This document shows positions 18,896 through 27,881 of a DNA stretch of 64,000 nucleotides, in pieces. This DNA is from an uncultured Azospirillum sp. (GTDB taxonomy: Bacteria; Pseudomonadota; Alphaproteobacteria; Azospirillales; Azospirillaceae). Both the position numbers and the translations under genes were made by a program. How positions within the stretch are numbered: position 1 is the stretch's first letter; every line of letters starts with the position of its first letter. Under the pieces are notes generated by a model. That model saw nothing but the letters and a program-made list of their open reading frames with translations, did no database searches and was not told the DNA's origin. The stretch spans positions 1-64,000 of the forward strand of contig NZ_CAMLJP010000015.1 of NCBI RefSeq assembly GCF_946480385.1, written 5' to 3'.

Positions 18896-20935
18896 CTAAC
18901 CTGCTGCTGGCGCATCCGCTAGGTCATCTGAAGCATCGGCATCCGTTGGCGAATCGTCATCCGCCTCTCCCTCGACGATAACACCCTCAAGGAATTCCCG
19001 GTGCTTCTCCTGAAGGAAAGCCAGCGCTTGCCCGTCGTCGACACCGTGCTCCAGCGCCTGCTTCACGAACTGAAGGCGAGCAAGATTCTCGTCAAGGATT
19101 TCGCCCCATGTCTTTACGGCAATAGTAATATTCTTACCTTTGTTTACAAGGCGCCGCTCCTTGTCAGGTCCAGATTCGATTTCCTCCCTGACAAAGTCGT
19201 CGTACTCGTCAGAGACCAGCACAAAATGCCATCGCACGCCGTCCACCCGGTGATATCGGCTGTCACGTGACACTGATAGGGCATAGTCCTTGATCTGCGT
19301 AAGTTCTTTGGACGTGAGTGTTACCTTAGGCGCTTTCAATTCGACGACCAAGTGCTCGAAGTCGTTGGCCCGGTGCCGCCTTTGTGCTCTTGAGAGCATT
19401 AGATCGACGATGCCGCGCTTGCGTGTCAACAGCTTCACAGGCTCATCGATAATCAAATCCGGATCGAGCTTTTCCTTGTGTACCTTGAGGACTGTTGTCA
19501 ACTCCTTGTCGCTGGCCCAGAGGTTGAATTCCTCCCCGAATATCCAGGTGTTGGTTTCGAGGATCTTGTGGAGTTGGGACCGCTCCTTCAACCGTGCCTT
19601 GACCTCCGTATCGAACAGTATGATGCGCAGGGCCTGAAGGAACTTGAGCCGGTCGGCGACCATCGTGGCAGCGCTGATGACGCCGACAAGGTCCGTCTCG
19701 TCGAGAAGCGTGGCGAGCTCCTTCTGCTTCCGTTTCGGCAGACGGAGTACCTCGTCGAGGATCCGCTGCAACTCGGCCGGGCTGCGTTCGATGGCATGCC
19801 GCAGCATGCGAAGGTGCAGCGCCATTTGCTGCCGCGGAACTTCTGCACCTTCCGGCGTAGCCTCTTGAACGGTAACGGCGACAATCTCGAAGATTTGCCG
19901 TTCGGCGTGTTCCAATTTAGTGGCCGCCTCGCCTTCGTACGGATAGACGTTCTGGCTTTTCCAGTCGTCCACCACTTTCCGGGCTCGCTCGGCGGTGCGC
20001 TCGCGGACGATCTCCTTGATCTTATTCCGTGCCTCTTCCACGGCGGTCACCAGAGCCGGAACCATTTCGGCCAAGTCGAGGCGGTTTTCGAGGTTGAGCG
20101 CAGCGATCAACGGAGACTTTAGGTATGCCGAAAAGCGAAAGTCGCCAACATGGAACCGCGTCTCGACTTGCGAGAGCGGGAATCCCTTGGCATTGCAGAG
20201 ATAAAGGGCTCGCTTGGTCTGACGATGCCACTCGATGATTTCCAACGAGGCAGGGTGCTGGTTTCCATCCTCGTCCAAGATCGGCGACAGCGCTTCTTCC
20301 CAAGTGTTGGCAATTGCCGTCCCGGGATCGATGCGCTCGCCACCGACCGTGATGGAGACGTCCCGGTAGTGCTTGAGGTAGATCGCAAAGATCTCCGATA
20401 ACTCTTGGATAGAGTTGTCGGGCATCAGCGAAGTGAAGTTCTTCTTGAGCTCTCCGACCGTCACGATGACGCCGGTCGGTGCGGCACCTTCGACCTCAAC
20501 CTCGGAATTGCTAAGGCGGATCCGACGAATGTTGCTCTCGAGAACACTCATGGTGAAGCGATAGAGCTTCCCGGCGCGCTCATAGGTGCTGTTCCAGTCG
20601 GTGACACGCCCCAGCGCGAATGCTTTGAACCTGCCACGCCCTTCCTGACCATGCAGTTGCCGGCGAAGTCCTTTGGTGAGTATGCCGGCCTTCTTCCACG
20701 AGCCACCCAAGTTGCGGAAAAGAAGCGGCGCGTCGGCGTAGGGTATGCCATGGCCGTTGTCGGCGATGATGATACTCTTCATACCGCCGAGCCCATCGTC
20801 CACGAAGTCGACGGTCACCTTCGTTGCATCGGCATCGAGCGCATTCCAGATGAGTTCAGACAAGGCGGCAATCGGTTGCGCCCTTGATTGGCGCTCGAGA
20901 AAGTCTTGCTGGATTTCGACTGAATACTCGGGCAT
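18896..20935 (-). CDS. GHKL ATPase fused to a PD-(D/E)XK nuclease-like domain
   Basis: A 679-residue protein not assigned to a characterised system. The N-terminal GHKL (MutL/Hsp90/MORC-type) ATPase shows an N-box ELIWNALDAD (E27, N31), G1 ADNGHGIP (D59-G63) and a glycine-rich lid GQEGRGRFKAF (96-106). A central helical region of about 290 residues (EEARNKIKEIVRERTAE and following) connects to a C-terminal module with E460 in LETNTWIFGEEF, D511 in GIVDLML, E532/K534 in VVELKAP and Q547-x3-Y551 in QIKDY: the E...D...ExK...QxxxY pattern of PD-(D/E)XK nucleases, closest to the DUF4263/Shedu type. The C-terminal tail is acidic. GC content is clearly below that of the neighbours. Likely an anti-phage or anti-plasmid nuclease; substrate and activity are inferred. 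Confidence 0.75.
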   Translation of the reverse strand: MPEYSVEIQQDFLERQSRAQPIAALSELIWNALDADATKVTVDFVDDGLGGMKSIIIADNGHGIPYADAPLLFRNLGGSWKKAGILTKGLRRQLHGQEGRGRFKAFALGRVTDWNSTYERAGKLYRFTMSVLESNIRRIRLSNSEVEVEGAAPTGVIVTVGELKKNFTSLMPDNSIQELSEIFAIYLKHYRDVSITVGGERIDPGTAIANTWEEALSPILDEDGNQHPASLEIIEWHRQTKRALYLCNAKGFPLSQVETRFHVGDFRFSAYLKSPLIAALNLENRLDLAEMVPALVTAVEEARNKIKEIVRERTAERARKVVDDWKSQNVYPYEGEAATKLEHAERQIFEIVAVTVQEATPEGAEVPRQQMALHLRMLRHAIERSPAELQRILDEVLRLPKRKQKELATLLDETDLVGVISAATMVADRLKFLQALRIILFDTEVKARLKERSQLHKILETNTWIFGEEFNLWASDKELTTVLKVHKEKLDPDLIIDEPVKLLTRKRGIVDLMLSRAQRRHRANDFEHLVVELKAPKVTLTSKELTQIKDYALSVSRDSRYHRVDGVRWHFVLVSDEYDDFVREEIESGPDKERRLVNKGKNITIAVKTWGEILDENLARLQFVKQALEHGVDDGQALAFLQEKHREFLEGVIVEGEADDDSPTDADASDDLADAPAAG

Positions 20936-21321
20936 GCAGAGCCTACGTGGCTTGGTGTGGTCGGTGGCGGAGCATTAGAATAGATGCAGGCTCCCTTGTC
21001 GCCGAGAAAATGTAGCACCTACGCAGGATGTTCGCTGGTCACTGCCGTCCAGCCGAGTCCCCGTTTGTCCGTGAACATTCCATGCTGACAGGTTTCCGGA
21101 CTGGAAGTTTCCCGGAAGGGCTTCCGGGCAAGATTGGTAACGTCCGCTCCTGGCGCTTTGCGGACATTATCACTTCAGCACCGTAAGCTAGACACCGGGC
21201 CAATTTCAAACCGCCGATCACTCCCATTCGGCCACCCTCCGCACTTTCTCAAAACCCCACCATAAAAGGAAAATCTTCCTGTATCCTCCCCCGCAAGCCC
21301 CCTCGCTTGTGGAGTTCCGCC
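20936..21321. other. Gene-free 386-bp stretch with two dyads
   Basis: No convincing gene is seen here. It holds the upstream region of the GHKL-nuclease gene, an 18-bp perfect palindrome CCCGGAAGGGCTTCCGGG (21111-21128) and a looser dyad GTCCGC-N12-GCGGAC (21142-21165). The last 70 bases include the GGAG ribosome binding site (21311-21314) of the HTH gene. Base composition is lower in GC than flanking genes. Confidence 0.6.
21111..21165. repeat. Two adjacent short inverted repeats
   Basis: The first, CCCGGAAG-GG-CTTCCGGG (21111-21128), is a perfect palindrome and could be an operator or a hairpin. The second is GTCCGC-N12-GCGGAC (21142-21165). GCGGAC-containing sequence also occurs on the other side of the accessory gene (AAGCGGACC near 18769-18777), which may mark remnant repeats at the patch borders. 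Confidence 0.45.
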
Positions 21322-22017
21322 ATGCCCGTCGATCCCCGCACCCTCGCCGCCGAAGCCCTTGGCGACCGTTTCCCCTGCTGGGCCGAAGAGCCGCCGGTGC
21401 CGGCCGAAGGCTCGCTGGTTCCCGGATCACAGTTCCATGACGAGCAATGGATCATGGCCGCCGGCATGTTGGCGCGCGGCAACAGCTTCCTGCAGGTCTC
21501 GCGCGCCATGGGCTGCAGCCGCACCACGCTCTGGCGCGCCTATTACGGATCCAAGGATTTCCGTCACAGGGTGTGGTGGGAACGGCAGGCGCTGAACCGT
21601 GAGGCCGAGCTGCGCCTGTCCTCTCTGCGCATCCTGGTCGCCGAGCAGATCGAGCGGCTGGTGACCTCCGGCGACCCGGCGACGGTGCGCTGGCTGGCCG
21701 AGCGGCTCGGCCTCTTCGCCGGCCTCGACATGCCCGCGGCCAGGCGGCAAGCCCCGCAAGCCGACTCCCGGCCCGCTCCCAAACCTGAAGATCCCCCCGC
21801 CGTCACCGTTCCCGAACTGGACGACGATCTCCCCGGCGAACTGCGCGAACGCATGGCCCCCAATCCGCAGGCCGTCGCCGCCATCCTGGCCCGTCCGGAA
21901 TCGGCCGGCCCGAAGGGGGTCTTCCCCTGGACCGCCAACCAGTATGAGCATTACCCCAACCTCAACCCCGGCCCGGTGAGCCGCCGCGCCGCCGGCGCCT
22001 TCTCCTGGCGCCGGTAG
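21322..22017 (+). CDS. Hypothetical protein with helix-turn-helix
   Basis: Unrecognised 231-residue protein. Residues about 45-75 form a probable helix-turn-helix (MLARGNSFLQVSRAMG, then CSRTTLWRAYYGS), resembling the DNA-binding end of terminase small subunits or Trp-repressor-like HTHs. A second helical stretch (RLVTSGDPATVRWLAERLG) follows, then a Pro-rich linker and a basic tail. The ATG at 21322 has a GGAG ribosome binding site 7 bp upstream. It is the first typical high-GC gene after the accessory patch and is convergent to the M20 gene. Confidence 0.65.
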   Translation: MPVDPRTLAAEALGDRFPCWAEEPPVPAEGSLVPGSQFHDEQWIMAAGMLARGNSFLQVSRAMGCSRTTLWRAYYGSKDFRHRVWWERQALNREAELRLSSLRILVAEQIERLVTSGDPATVRWLAERLGLFAGLDMPAARRQAPQADSRPAPKPEDPPAVTVPELDDDLPGELRERMAPNPQAVAAILARPESAGPKGVFPWTANQYEHYPNLNPGPVSRRAAGAFSWRR

Positions 22018-22070
22018 ATGGAACATCGGCCGGAACCTGTTCCACGCCGTTCCATCCGCCGCTCCGCCGG

Positions 22071-23375
22071 TCAGAAGCGCAACCCGTCCTGTCCCCCCAT
22101 CAGGTCCAGTGTCGCCAGCGCCATCACCTGCGCCGCCTTTACCATGTCGTCGATGCCGACCCATTCGTCGGGCTGGTGGGCGAGGTCGAGGATGCCGGGG
22201 CCGTAGGCGATGCAGTCCTTCAACTGGCCGACGCGCACCACATGCTTCTGGTCATAGGTGCCGGGGGAAACCACATGCTGCGCCGGGCGGCCCAGCACCG
22301 TTTCGATGGCGGCGGCCACCGCACGCACCACCGGCGCGTCGGCGTCGGTCATCGTCGGCAGGAAGGCCAGCACCTCGCGCAGCTCGTACGCGAAGCCGGG
22401 GCGGGTGCAGCGCAGGTCCTCCAGGATGGCGACGATCTCGCCGCGCACCGCCTCGGGGTCCTCCTCGATCAGGTACCGGCGGTCGATCACCATGCGGCAG
22501 CGGTCGGGCACCATCGGGCTGGGCAGGCCGCCATGGTCCTCGCGCTGGCCGCCATGGATGGCGTTGATGTTGATGGTGGACTGGCGCGCCCCCTCCGGCA
22601 CCACCGGCATCTCGGTGCGCTTGGCGGCGAGGCGGGGGATCAGCTCGGTCTCGATCCGGTGCAGCACGGCGCCCATGTGGCGCACCGCGCAGTTGCCGAG
22701 GAAGGGCATGGAGCCGTGGGCGACGCGGCCCTTGGTCTCGATCTCCGCCCACCAGACGCCGCGATGGCCGATGCAGACGCGGTCGACGTTCAGCGGCTCC
22801 GGAATGATGACGTGGTCGACGCGGGGCCGGGAGAAATAGCCGAGCTTCGCCAGATGCCCGACGCCGCCATAGCCGCCGGATTCCTCGTCCACCGTGCCGG
22901 AGATCCCCAGGGCGCCGGCGGTCAGCAGCCCTTCCTCCAGCAGCGATTCCACGGCGATTATCGACGCGGCGATGCCGCCCTTCATGTCGCAGGCGCCGCG
23001 GCCATAGACCCGGCCGTCCTTCACCACCCCGCCGAAGGGATCGACGGTCCAGCCCTGGCCGGCCGGCACCACGTCGATATGGCCGTTGAAATGGACGCAG
23101 GGTCCCGGACGCGGCGCCTCGATGCGGGCGACGACGTTGGTGCGCGGATAGCGGTCGCTGTCGCCGGCCGCCCCCTCCGCCCGCACATACTCGACATCGA
23201 ATCCACGCGCCGCCAGCCGCCGGCCGATCAGCTCGGCGCAGTCGGTATAGACGTCGCCCGGCGGGTTGACGGTGGGGATGCGGATCAGATCCTGCGTCAG
23301 CGCGACCAGATCGTCGCGCCGCGATTCGATACGGCGGAACAGCAGCTTGGTTGCGGCGTCGGTGTCGGAACGCAT
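22071..23375 (-). CDS. M20 family metallohydrolase (ArgE/DapE-like deacylase)
   Basis: Zinc-dependent amidohydrolase of about 434 residues. Metal and catalytic motifs of the ArgE/DapE/ACY1 family are all visible: NGHIDVVP (His/Asp), GRGACDMKGG (bridging Asp), DEESGG (catalytic Glu and Zn ligand), EPLNVDR and the C-terminal SPGTYDQKHV (last His). The start at ATG 23375 follows a strong GGGAGAGG ribosome binding site; the frame is open upstream. The substrate may be an N-acylated amino acid. It is divergent from the hydratase gene with a 149-bp shared promoter region. Confidence 0.9.
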   Translation of the reverse strand: MRSDTDAATKLLFRRIESRRDDLVALTQDLIRIPTVNPPGDVYTDCAELIGRRLAARGFDVEYVRAEGAAGDSDRYPRTNVVARIEAPRPGPCVHFNGHIDVVPAGQGWTVDPFGGVVKDGRVYGRGACDMKGGIAASIIAVESLLEEGLLTAGALGISGTVDEESGGYGGVGHLAKLGYFSRPRVDHVIIPEPLNVDRVCIGHRGVWWAEIETKGRVAHGSMPFLGNCAVRHMGAVLHRIETELIPRLAAKRTEMPVVPEGARQSTININAIHGGQREDHGGLPSPMVPDRCRMVIDRRYLIEEDPEAVRGEIVAILEDLRCTRPGFAYELREVLAFLPTMTDADAPVVRAVAAAIETVLGRPAQHVVSPGTYDQKHVVRVGQLKDCIAYGPGILDLAHQPDEWVGIDDMVKAAQVMALATLDLMGGQDGLRF

Positions 23376-23524
23376 GGCCTCTCCCGCGGCAAGGACCGGT
23401 CCAGTGTCTCCGCAAGCGGATGGTCCGTCCACCCCGCCTTTCGGGAGCCATCATGGTGCAGCGCACTTTCCCGCCTCGGCCTGGACCGCTACAGTCGCGG
23501 CGCCCCTCAGCGGAGAAGCTTTCC

Positions 23525-24376
23525 ATGACCGTCACGCACCCCATCGGGCTGAGCGCCCCGACCCTGGCCGACCCGGTGATCGCCGCGGCCGCGGCCCGCT
23601 TCGTCGCCGCCCGCCGCAGCGCGGCCGGCCTTGCCGACTTTCCCGGCCCGCTGCCGGCCGACCTCGCCACCGCCTACGCCATCCAGGCGACGGCGACCGC
23701 CTCCTGGCCCGACGAGGTCGCCGGCTGGAAGGTGGCGCGGGTGCCCCCGGCGCTGGAGGAGACGCTGGGCGCCATGCGCTACATCGGCCCGATCTTCGCC
23801 GGCACGGTGTCGGCCGCCGATGGCGGGCCGCTGAGCTTCCCGGTCATTCCCGGCGGCTTCGGCGCGGTGGAGGCGGAGTTCGCGGTGCGCATCGCCGCCG
23901 ACGCCCCCGCCGACACGCTGGACTACAGCCCGACGGCCGCCGCCGCCTTCATCGCCGCCGTCCATGCGGTCATCGAGGTGGCGGGCGGGCCGCTGGCTCC
24001 GGTCAGCACGCTCGGCCCCACCGCCTCGACCTCCGTCTTCGGCAACAACACCGGCCTGATCGTCGGCGAGGAGATCGTCGGCGGCGTGGAAGGCGCCGAC
24101 GCCCTGCGCGCCGAGGTGCTGATCGACGGACAGAGCGTCGGCGTCGGCAGCGCCGCCAAGCTGCCGGGTGGCATCGCCGCCGCGGTCGCGGTGGCGCTGG
24201 GCATGGCGGCGCGTCTCGGCCGGCCGCTGAAGGCCGGGCAGTGGGTGTCCACCGGCGCCCTGACCGGCGTCCACTCCATCGCCATCGGCCAGCAGGCGCG
24301 GGTAACCTTCACCGGGCTGGCGCCGATGTCCGGCACCGCCGTTGCGGCAAAGGCGTTGGATGAGGCGTCCGCCTGA
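23525..24376 (+). CDS. 2-keto-4-pentenoate hydratase family protein
   Basis: A 283-residue member of the MhpD/fumarylacetoacetate hydrolase family, enzymes that hydrate or decarboxylate 2-hydroxydienoates in aromatic catabolism. Seen: AYAIQ...GWKVA near the N terminus, IGPIF, VEAEFAVRIAAD (metal-binding Glu pair E-x-E), and a C-terminal LKAGQWVSTGALTG motif typical of the family. ATG 23525 follows GGAGAA. No other aromatic-degradation gene adjoins it, so the physiological substrate is open. Confidence 0.85.
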   Translation: MTVTHPIGLSAPTLADPVIAAAAARFVAARRSAAGLADFPGPLPADLATAYAIQATATASWPDEVAGWKVARVPPALEETLGAMRYIGPIFAGTVSAADGGPLSFPVIPGGFGAVEAEFAVRIAADAPADTLDYSPTAAAAFIAAVHAVIEVAGGPLAPVSTLGPTASTSVFGNNTGLIVGEEIVGGVEGADALRAEVLIDGQSVGVGSAAKLPGGIAAAVAVALGMAARLGRPLKAGQWVSTGALTGVHSIAIGQQARVTFTGLAPMSGTAVAAKALDEASA

Positions 24377-24486
24377 CGCAATCCAGGGTATGGCGGCGGT
24401 CATGGCCGACCGCCGCCTTGGTGGCAGCCAAACGGCGGCGGGGATGCTTGAATAGCGGTCCCTCTCCCGCCGCCGGAACCGCCGCC

Positions 24487-25431
24487 TTGTCCCAGTCCAG
24501 CCTGTCCTCCGAAGCCGCCCCGACGCGATTCCTGCCGCCGGTCCAGATGCTGGTCGGGCTGGGCCTTGCAGTCGCCGGGGTGATCGCCTTCTCGCTGCGG
24601 CCGGTCATCATCAAGCTGGCCTACCGCTACAACGTCGATCCGGTCACGTTGATCATGCTCCGCATGGTCTTTGCGCTGCCCTTCTTCCTGGCCATGGCTC
24701 TGTGGTCGAGTGGCCGGAAGGGAGAGCGGGCGCCGATCGCCGGCCGCGACTTCGCCCTGACCGTGGCGCTGGGGATTACCGGCTATTACGCCGCCAGCTT
24801 CTGCGATTTCCTGGGCTTGCGCTATGTCTCGGCCGGGATGGGACGGCTGCTGCTGTTCCTCTATCCGACCATCGTCGTGGTGCTGTCCGCCCTGTTCCTC
24901 GGCAAGCGGATCGGCCTGCGCGAGGTGGTGGCTCTGGTGGTCTCCTACGCCGGCGTCGCCCTGGTGGTGTGGTCGGAGGTCGGGACCGGCCATCCCGACT
25001 TCATGACCGGGGCGGGATTGGTCTTCATGGGCGCCTTCCTCTATTCGATCTATCTGGTCGGCAGCAGCCGGGTGGTGCAGCGGATCGGCTCCATGCGCTT
25101 CACCGCCTATGCGATGACGGCAGCCTGCCTGTGCTGCATCCTGCAGTTCCTGGTGCTGCGCCCCCTGTCGGCGCTCGACCTGCCGCTGCCGGTCTTCGGC
25201 CTGTCGGTGGTGATGTCGGTGGTCTGCACCGTGCTGCCGGTTCTGATGACGGCGGAGGCCCTGCGGCGGGTCGGCCCCAATCTGGTGGCGCTGAGCGGCG
25301 CCATCGGCCCGGTCGCCGCCGCCGTCTTCGGTTATCTGGCGCTGGCCGAGCCGATCGGCAGGCTGCAACTGGCCGGCGCCGCCCTGACCGTCGCCGGCGT
25401 CATGATCATCAGCTTGTGGAGAACCGCCTGA
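24487..25431 (+). CDS. DMT (EamA) family transporter
   Basis: Ten-helix drug/metabolite exporter of about 314 residues with two EamA repeats, the second beginning near MTGAGLVFMGAFLYSIYLVG and ending LAEPIGRLQLAGAALTVAGVMIIS, a hallmark C-terminal helix. Starts are ambiguous: TTG 24487 (used), an earlier TTG at 24418, or ATG 24547 immediately before TM1. Substrate unknown. It is 110 bp downstream of the hydratase gene and may be separately transcribed. Confidence 0.85.
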   Translation: MSQSSLSSEAAPTRFLPPVQMLVGLGLAVAGVIAFSLRPVIIKLAYRYNVDPVTLIMLRMVFALPFFLAMALWSSGRKGERAPIAGRDFALTVALGITGYYAASFCDFLGLRYVSAGMGRLLLFLYPTIVVVLSALFLGKRIGLREVVALVVSYAGVALVVWSEVGTGHPDFMTGAGLVFMGAFLYSIYLVGSSRVVQRIGSMRFTAYAMTAACLCCILQFLVLRPLSALDLPLPVFGLSVVMSVVCTVLPVLMTAEALRRVGPNLVALSGAIGPVAAAVFGYLALAEPIGRLQLAGAALTVAGVMIISLWRTA

Positions 25432-25505
25432 GCCCGCATTTTTTCGTGGAATAACCGCCGCCCCGCCGTCGTCCCATTCCAAAACCATCGGGAAAGAGAC
25501 AAGCG

Positions 25506-25952
25506 ATGACGAACCATGCCACCACCTATGAGACCAGTGCCGCCACCGGCGGACAGGATGCGCTGCTGCTGGCGGCCCGCGTGCTGCTGGGCGCCATCTT
25601 CGTGCAGAGCGGCTTCGGCAAGCTGATGGCGCTCGGCGGCTTCATCGCCGGGATGGAAAGCCAGGGCGTGCCGATGGCCACCATCGTCGCCCCCATCGGC
25701 GCGCTGGTCGAGGCGTTCGGCGGGCTTGCCATCGTGCTGGGCGCCTGGACCCGGCTGGCGGCGCTGGCGGTCGCGGTCTTCACCGTCGCCGCGACCCTGA
25801 TCGCCCACCGCTATTGGGACGTGGCGCCCGACGCCATGAAGATGCAGCAGATCCAGTTCATGAAGAACCTCGCCATCATCGGCGGCTTCCTGTCGCTGGT
25901 GGCATCGGGAGCCGGGCGCTTCAGCGTCGATGGCTGGCGCGCCCGGCGCTGA
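25506..25952 (+). CDS. DoxX family membrane protein
   Basis: Four-helix membrane protein of 148 residues. The DoxX signature is clear: ARVLLGAIFVQSGFGKL in TM1, followed by GVPMATIVAPIGALVEAFGG and the LIAHRYWD segment after TM3. The family is linked to quinone-dependent or thiosulfate-related redox and membrane stress functions. ATG 25506 preceded by GGGAAAGAGA. It is convergent with apt (15-bp gap). Confidence 0.9.
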   Translation: MTNHATTYETSAATGGQDALLLAARVLLGAIFVQSGFGKLMALGGFIAGMESQGVPMATIVAPIGALVEAFGGLAIVLGAWTRLAALAVAVFTVAATLIAHRYWDVAPDAMKMQQIQFMKNLAIIGGFLSLVASGAGRFSVDGWRARR

Positions 25953-25967
25953 TTTCAAGCCTGGACC

Positions 25968-26483
25968 TCACTCGTCATAGGCCATCAGCGAGAGGCTGGG
26001 CACGTCGATGCGGTCGCGGCCGTTCAGGAAGGTCAGCTCCACCAGGAAGGCGGCGGCACGGACGTCGGCGCCAACCTGACGCAGCAGGTTGATCGCGGCC
26101 ACCATAGTGCCGCCGGTCGCCAGCAGATCGTCCAGCACCACAACGCGCTGGCCGGGCTTCACTGCGTCGGCCTGCACCTCGATGGTGTCGGTGCCGTATT
26201 CCAGGTCATAGGAATGGGCGATCTTGTCGCCGGGCAGCTTGCCGTGCTTGCGCACCATGATGAATCCGATGCCCAGCGCCAGCGCCAGCGGGGCGGCGAC
26301 CAGGAAGCCGCGCGATTCGATCCCGACCAGCAGGTCCGGCTTGTGCGGGCGAATCGCTTCGGCCAATTCGTCGATGGCGGCCTTCCAGGCGGCGCCGTTC
26401 GCCAGCAGCGGCGAGACGTCGTAGAACAGGATGCCGGCCTTCGGGAAATCCGGGACGCCGCGGATATGGTCTTTGAAGTTCAT
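25968..26483 (-). CDS. apt: Adenine phosphoribosyltransferase
   Basis: Converts adenine and PRPP into AMP in purine salvage. The 171-residue protein shows the N-terminal [23 protein letters not shown], the ESRGF loop that recognises the substrate, and the PRPP motif [16 protein letters not shown] 26483 is selected because upstream residues are not conserved. An adenine deaminase gene at 35144 provides a second, competing route for adenine. Confidence 0.96.
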   Translation of the reverse strand: MNFKDHIRGVPDFPKAGILFYDVSPLLANGAAWKAAIDELAEAIRPHKPDLLVGIESRGFLVAAPLALALGIGFIMVRKHGKLPGDKIAHSYDLEYGTDTIEVQADAVKPGQRVVVLDDLLATGGTMVAAINLLRQVGADVRAAAFLVELTFLNGRDRIDVPSLSLMAYDE

Positions 26484-26699
26484 CGGAAGTCTTGTCCGTA
26501 AAGAATCGTATGCCGGCATGAACGGTCCGGTCCGTCGCCCGGCACTCTAGCGGCTGCCCAACCCATCGCAAAGCCGGGAATGGACGCTTTGGCGGTGCCG
26601 CGATTTTACCGCATGGGGTTGACCATCCGGCGATGCTCCGCCACGTTCCAGGCGCACCGGCCAGTGGTACCGGTGCCAGACGTACTGGTGGATGTGCGG

Positions 26700-27881
26700 A
26701 TGCGTGCGGCGGAGCCTGTGGCTGGGACTTTAGCGAAGCAAGGAACGGCGGACGAGGCCCGGATCGATGCCGGTCCGGAGGACGGCGGGTGGCGGATCGG
26801 CGCCGCCGGGCGCTGGACCCTGCATGCCGCCACCGCCGCGTCCGATGCGCTCGACCGTGCTCCAAAACCGCAGGACGATGCCGCCGTTCGGATCGACCTC
26901 GGGCGGGTCGACGCGCTTGACACCGTCGGCGCCTATCTGCTGAGCCGGCTGGCCGACCGGTTGAGTGCCGCCGGGCATGTGGTGTCGGTCATCGGCTTAC
27001 GGCCGGAGCATTCCGCCCTGTTCAACGCCGTGCGCGATGCCGGCAAGGCGCCGCCGCATCCGATCGAGCGCGAGCATCACCCGATCCTCGACATGATCAT
27101 CCGCACCGGCGAGACGACGGTGAGCGCCGCAAAGGAAATCCTGGATCTCGTCGGTTTCCTCGGTCTCGTCACCGTCACCTTCGCCCGGCTGATCCTGCGC
27201 CCGTCGCGCCTGCGCCTGACCTCCGTCCTGTTCCACATCGAGCAGACCGGGCTGAACGCCTTGCCGATCCTTGGGCTGCTGTCCTTCCTGATCGGCGTGG
27301 TGTTGGCCTTCCAGGGAGCGGACCAGCTGAAGCGCTTCGGCGCGGAGCTGTATGTCGTCAACCTGCTGGGCATCTCCGTCCTGCGCGAGATCGGCATCCT
27401 GATGACGGCGATCATCGTCGCCGGCCGCTCCGGCTCCGCCTTCACCGCCCAGATCGGCACCATGAAGGTGAACCAGGAGGTCGACGCCATCGGCACCATG
27501 GGCCTCGACCCGGTGGAACTGCTGGTGGTGCCGCGGGCGCTGGCGCTGATGATCACCCTGCCGCTGCTGGCCTTCTACGCCGACGTGATGGGGCTGTTCG
27601 GCGGGGCGGTGATGGCCTATGCCACGCTGGACATCACCTTCGGGCAGTTCATCCGCCAGCTTCACAGCGCCGTCGGCATCAACACGGTGATCGCCGGCCT
27701 GATCAAGGCGCCGGTCTTCGCCCTGGTGATCGCCATGGTCGGCTGCTACGAGGGGCTGAAAGTCTCCGGCAGCGCCGAGAGCGTCGGCATCATGACCACC
27801 AAGGCGGTGGTGGAAGGCATCTTCCTGGTGATCGTCATCGACGCGGTGTTCTCCGTCCTCTTCTCCATGCTGGGGGTGTGA
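26700..27881 (+). CDS. mlaE: MlaE-type ABC permease with fused STAS domain
   Basis: Permease of an MCE lipid transport system. Starting from ATG 26700 it has about 393 residues; residues ~25-125 form a STAS-like domain (WRIGAAGRWTL and RIDLGRVDALDTVGAYLL), the equivalent of the free MlaB protein, followed by the MlaE membrane domain (GVVLAFQGADQLKRFGAE, EIGILMTAIIVAGRSGSAF, GCYEGLKVSGSAESVG). An ATG at 26580 is also in frame. The stop overlaps the next gene start (TGATG). First gene of the MlaE-MlaF-MlaD-lipoprotein operon. Confidence 0.92.
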   Translation: MRAAEPVAGTLAKQGTADEARIDAGPEDGGWRIGAAGRWTLHAATAASDALDRAPKPQDDAAVRIDLGRVDALDTVGAYLLSRLADRLSAAGHVVSVIGLRPEHSALFNAVRDAGKAPPHPIEREHHPILDMIIRTGETTVSAAKEILDLVGFLGLVTVTFARLILRPSRLRLTSVLFHIEQTGLNALPILGLLSFLIGVVLAFQGADQLKRFGAELYVVNLLGISVLREIGILMTAIIVAGRSGSAFTAQIGTMKVNQEVDAIGTMGLDPVELLVVPRALALMITLPLLAFYADVMGLFGGAVMAYATLDITFGQFIRQLHSAVGINTVIAGLIKAPVFALVIAMVGCYEGLKVSGSAESVGIMTTKAVVEGIFLVIVIDAVFSVLFSMLGV

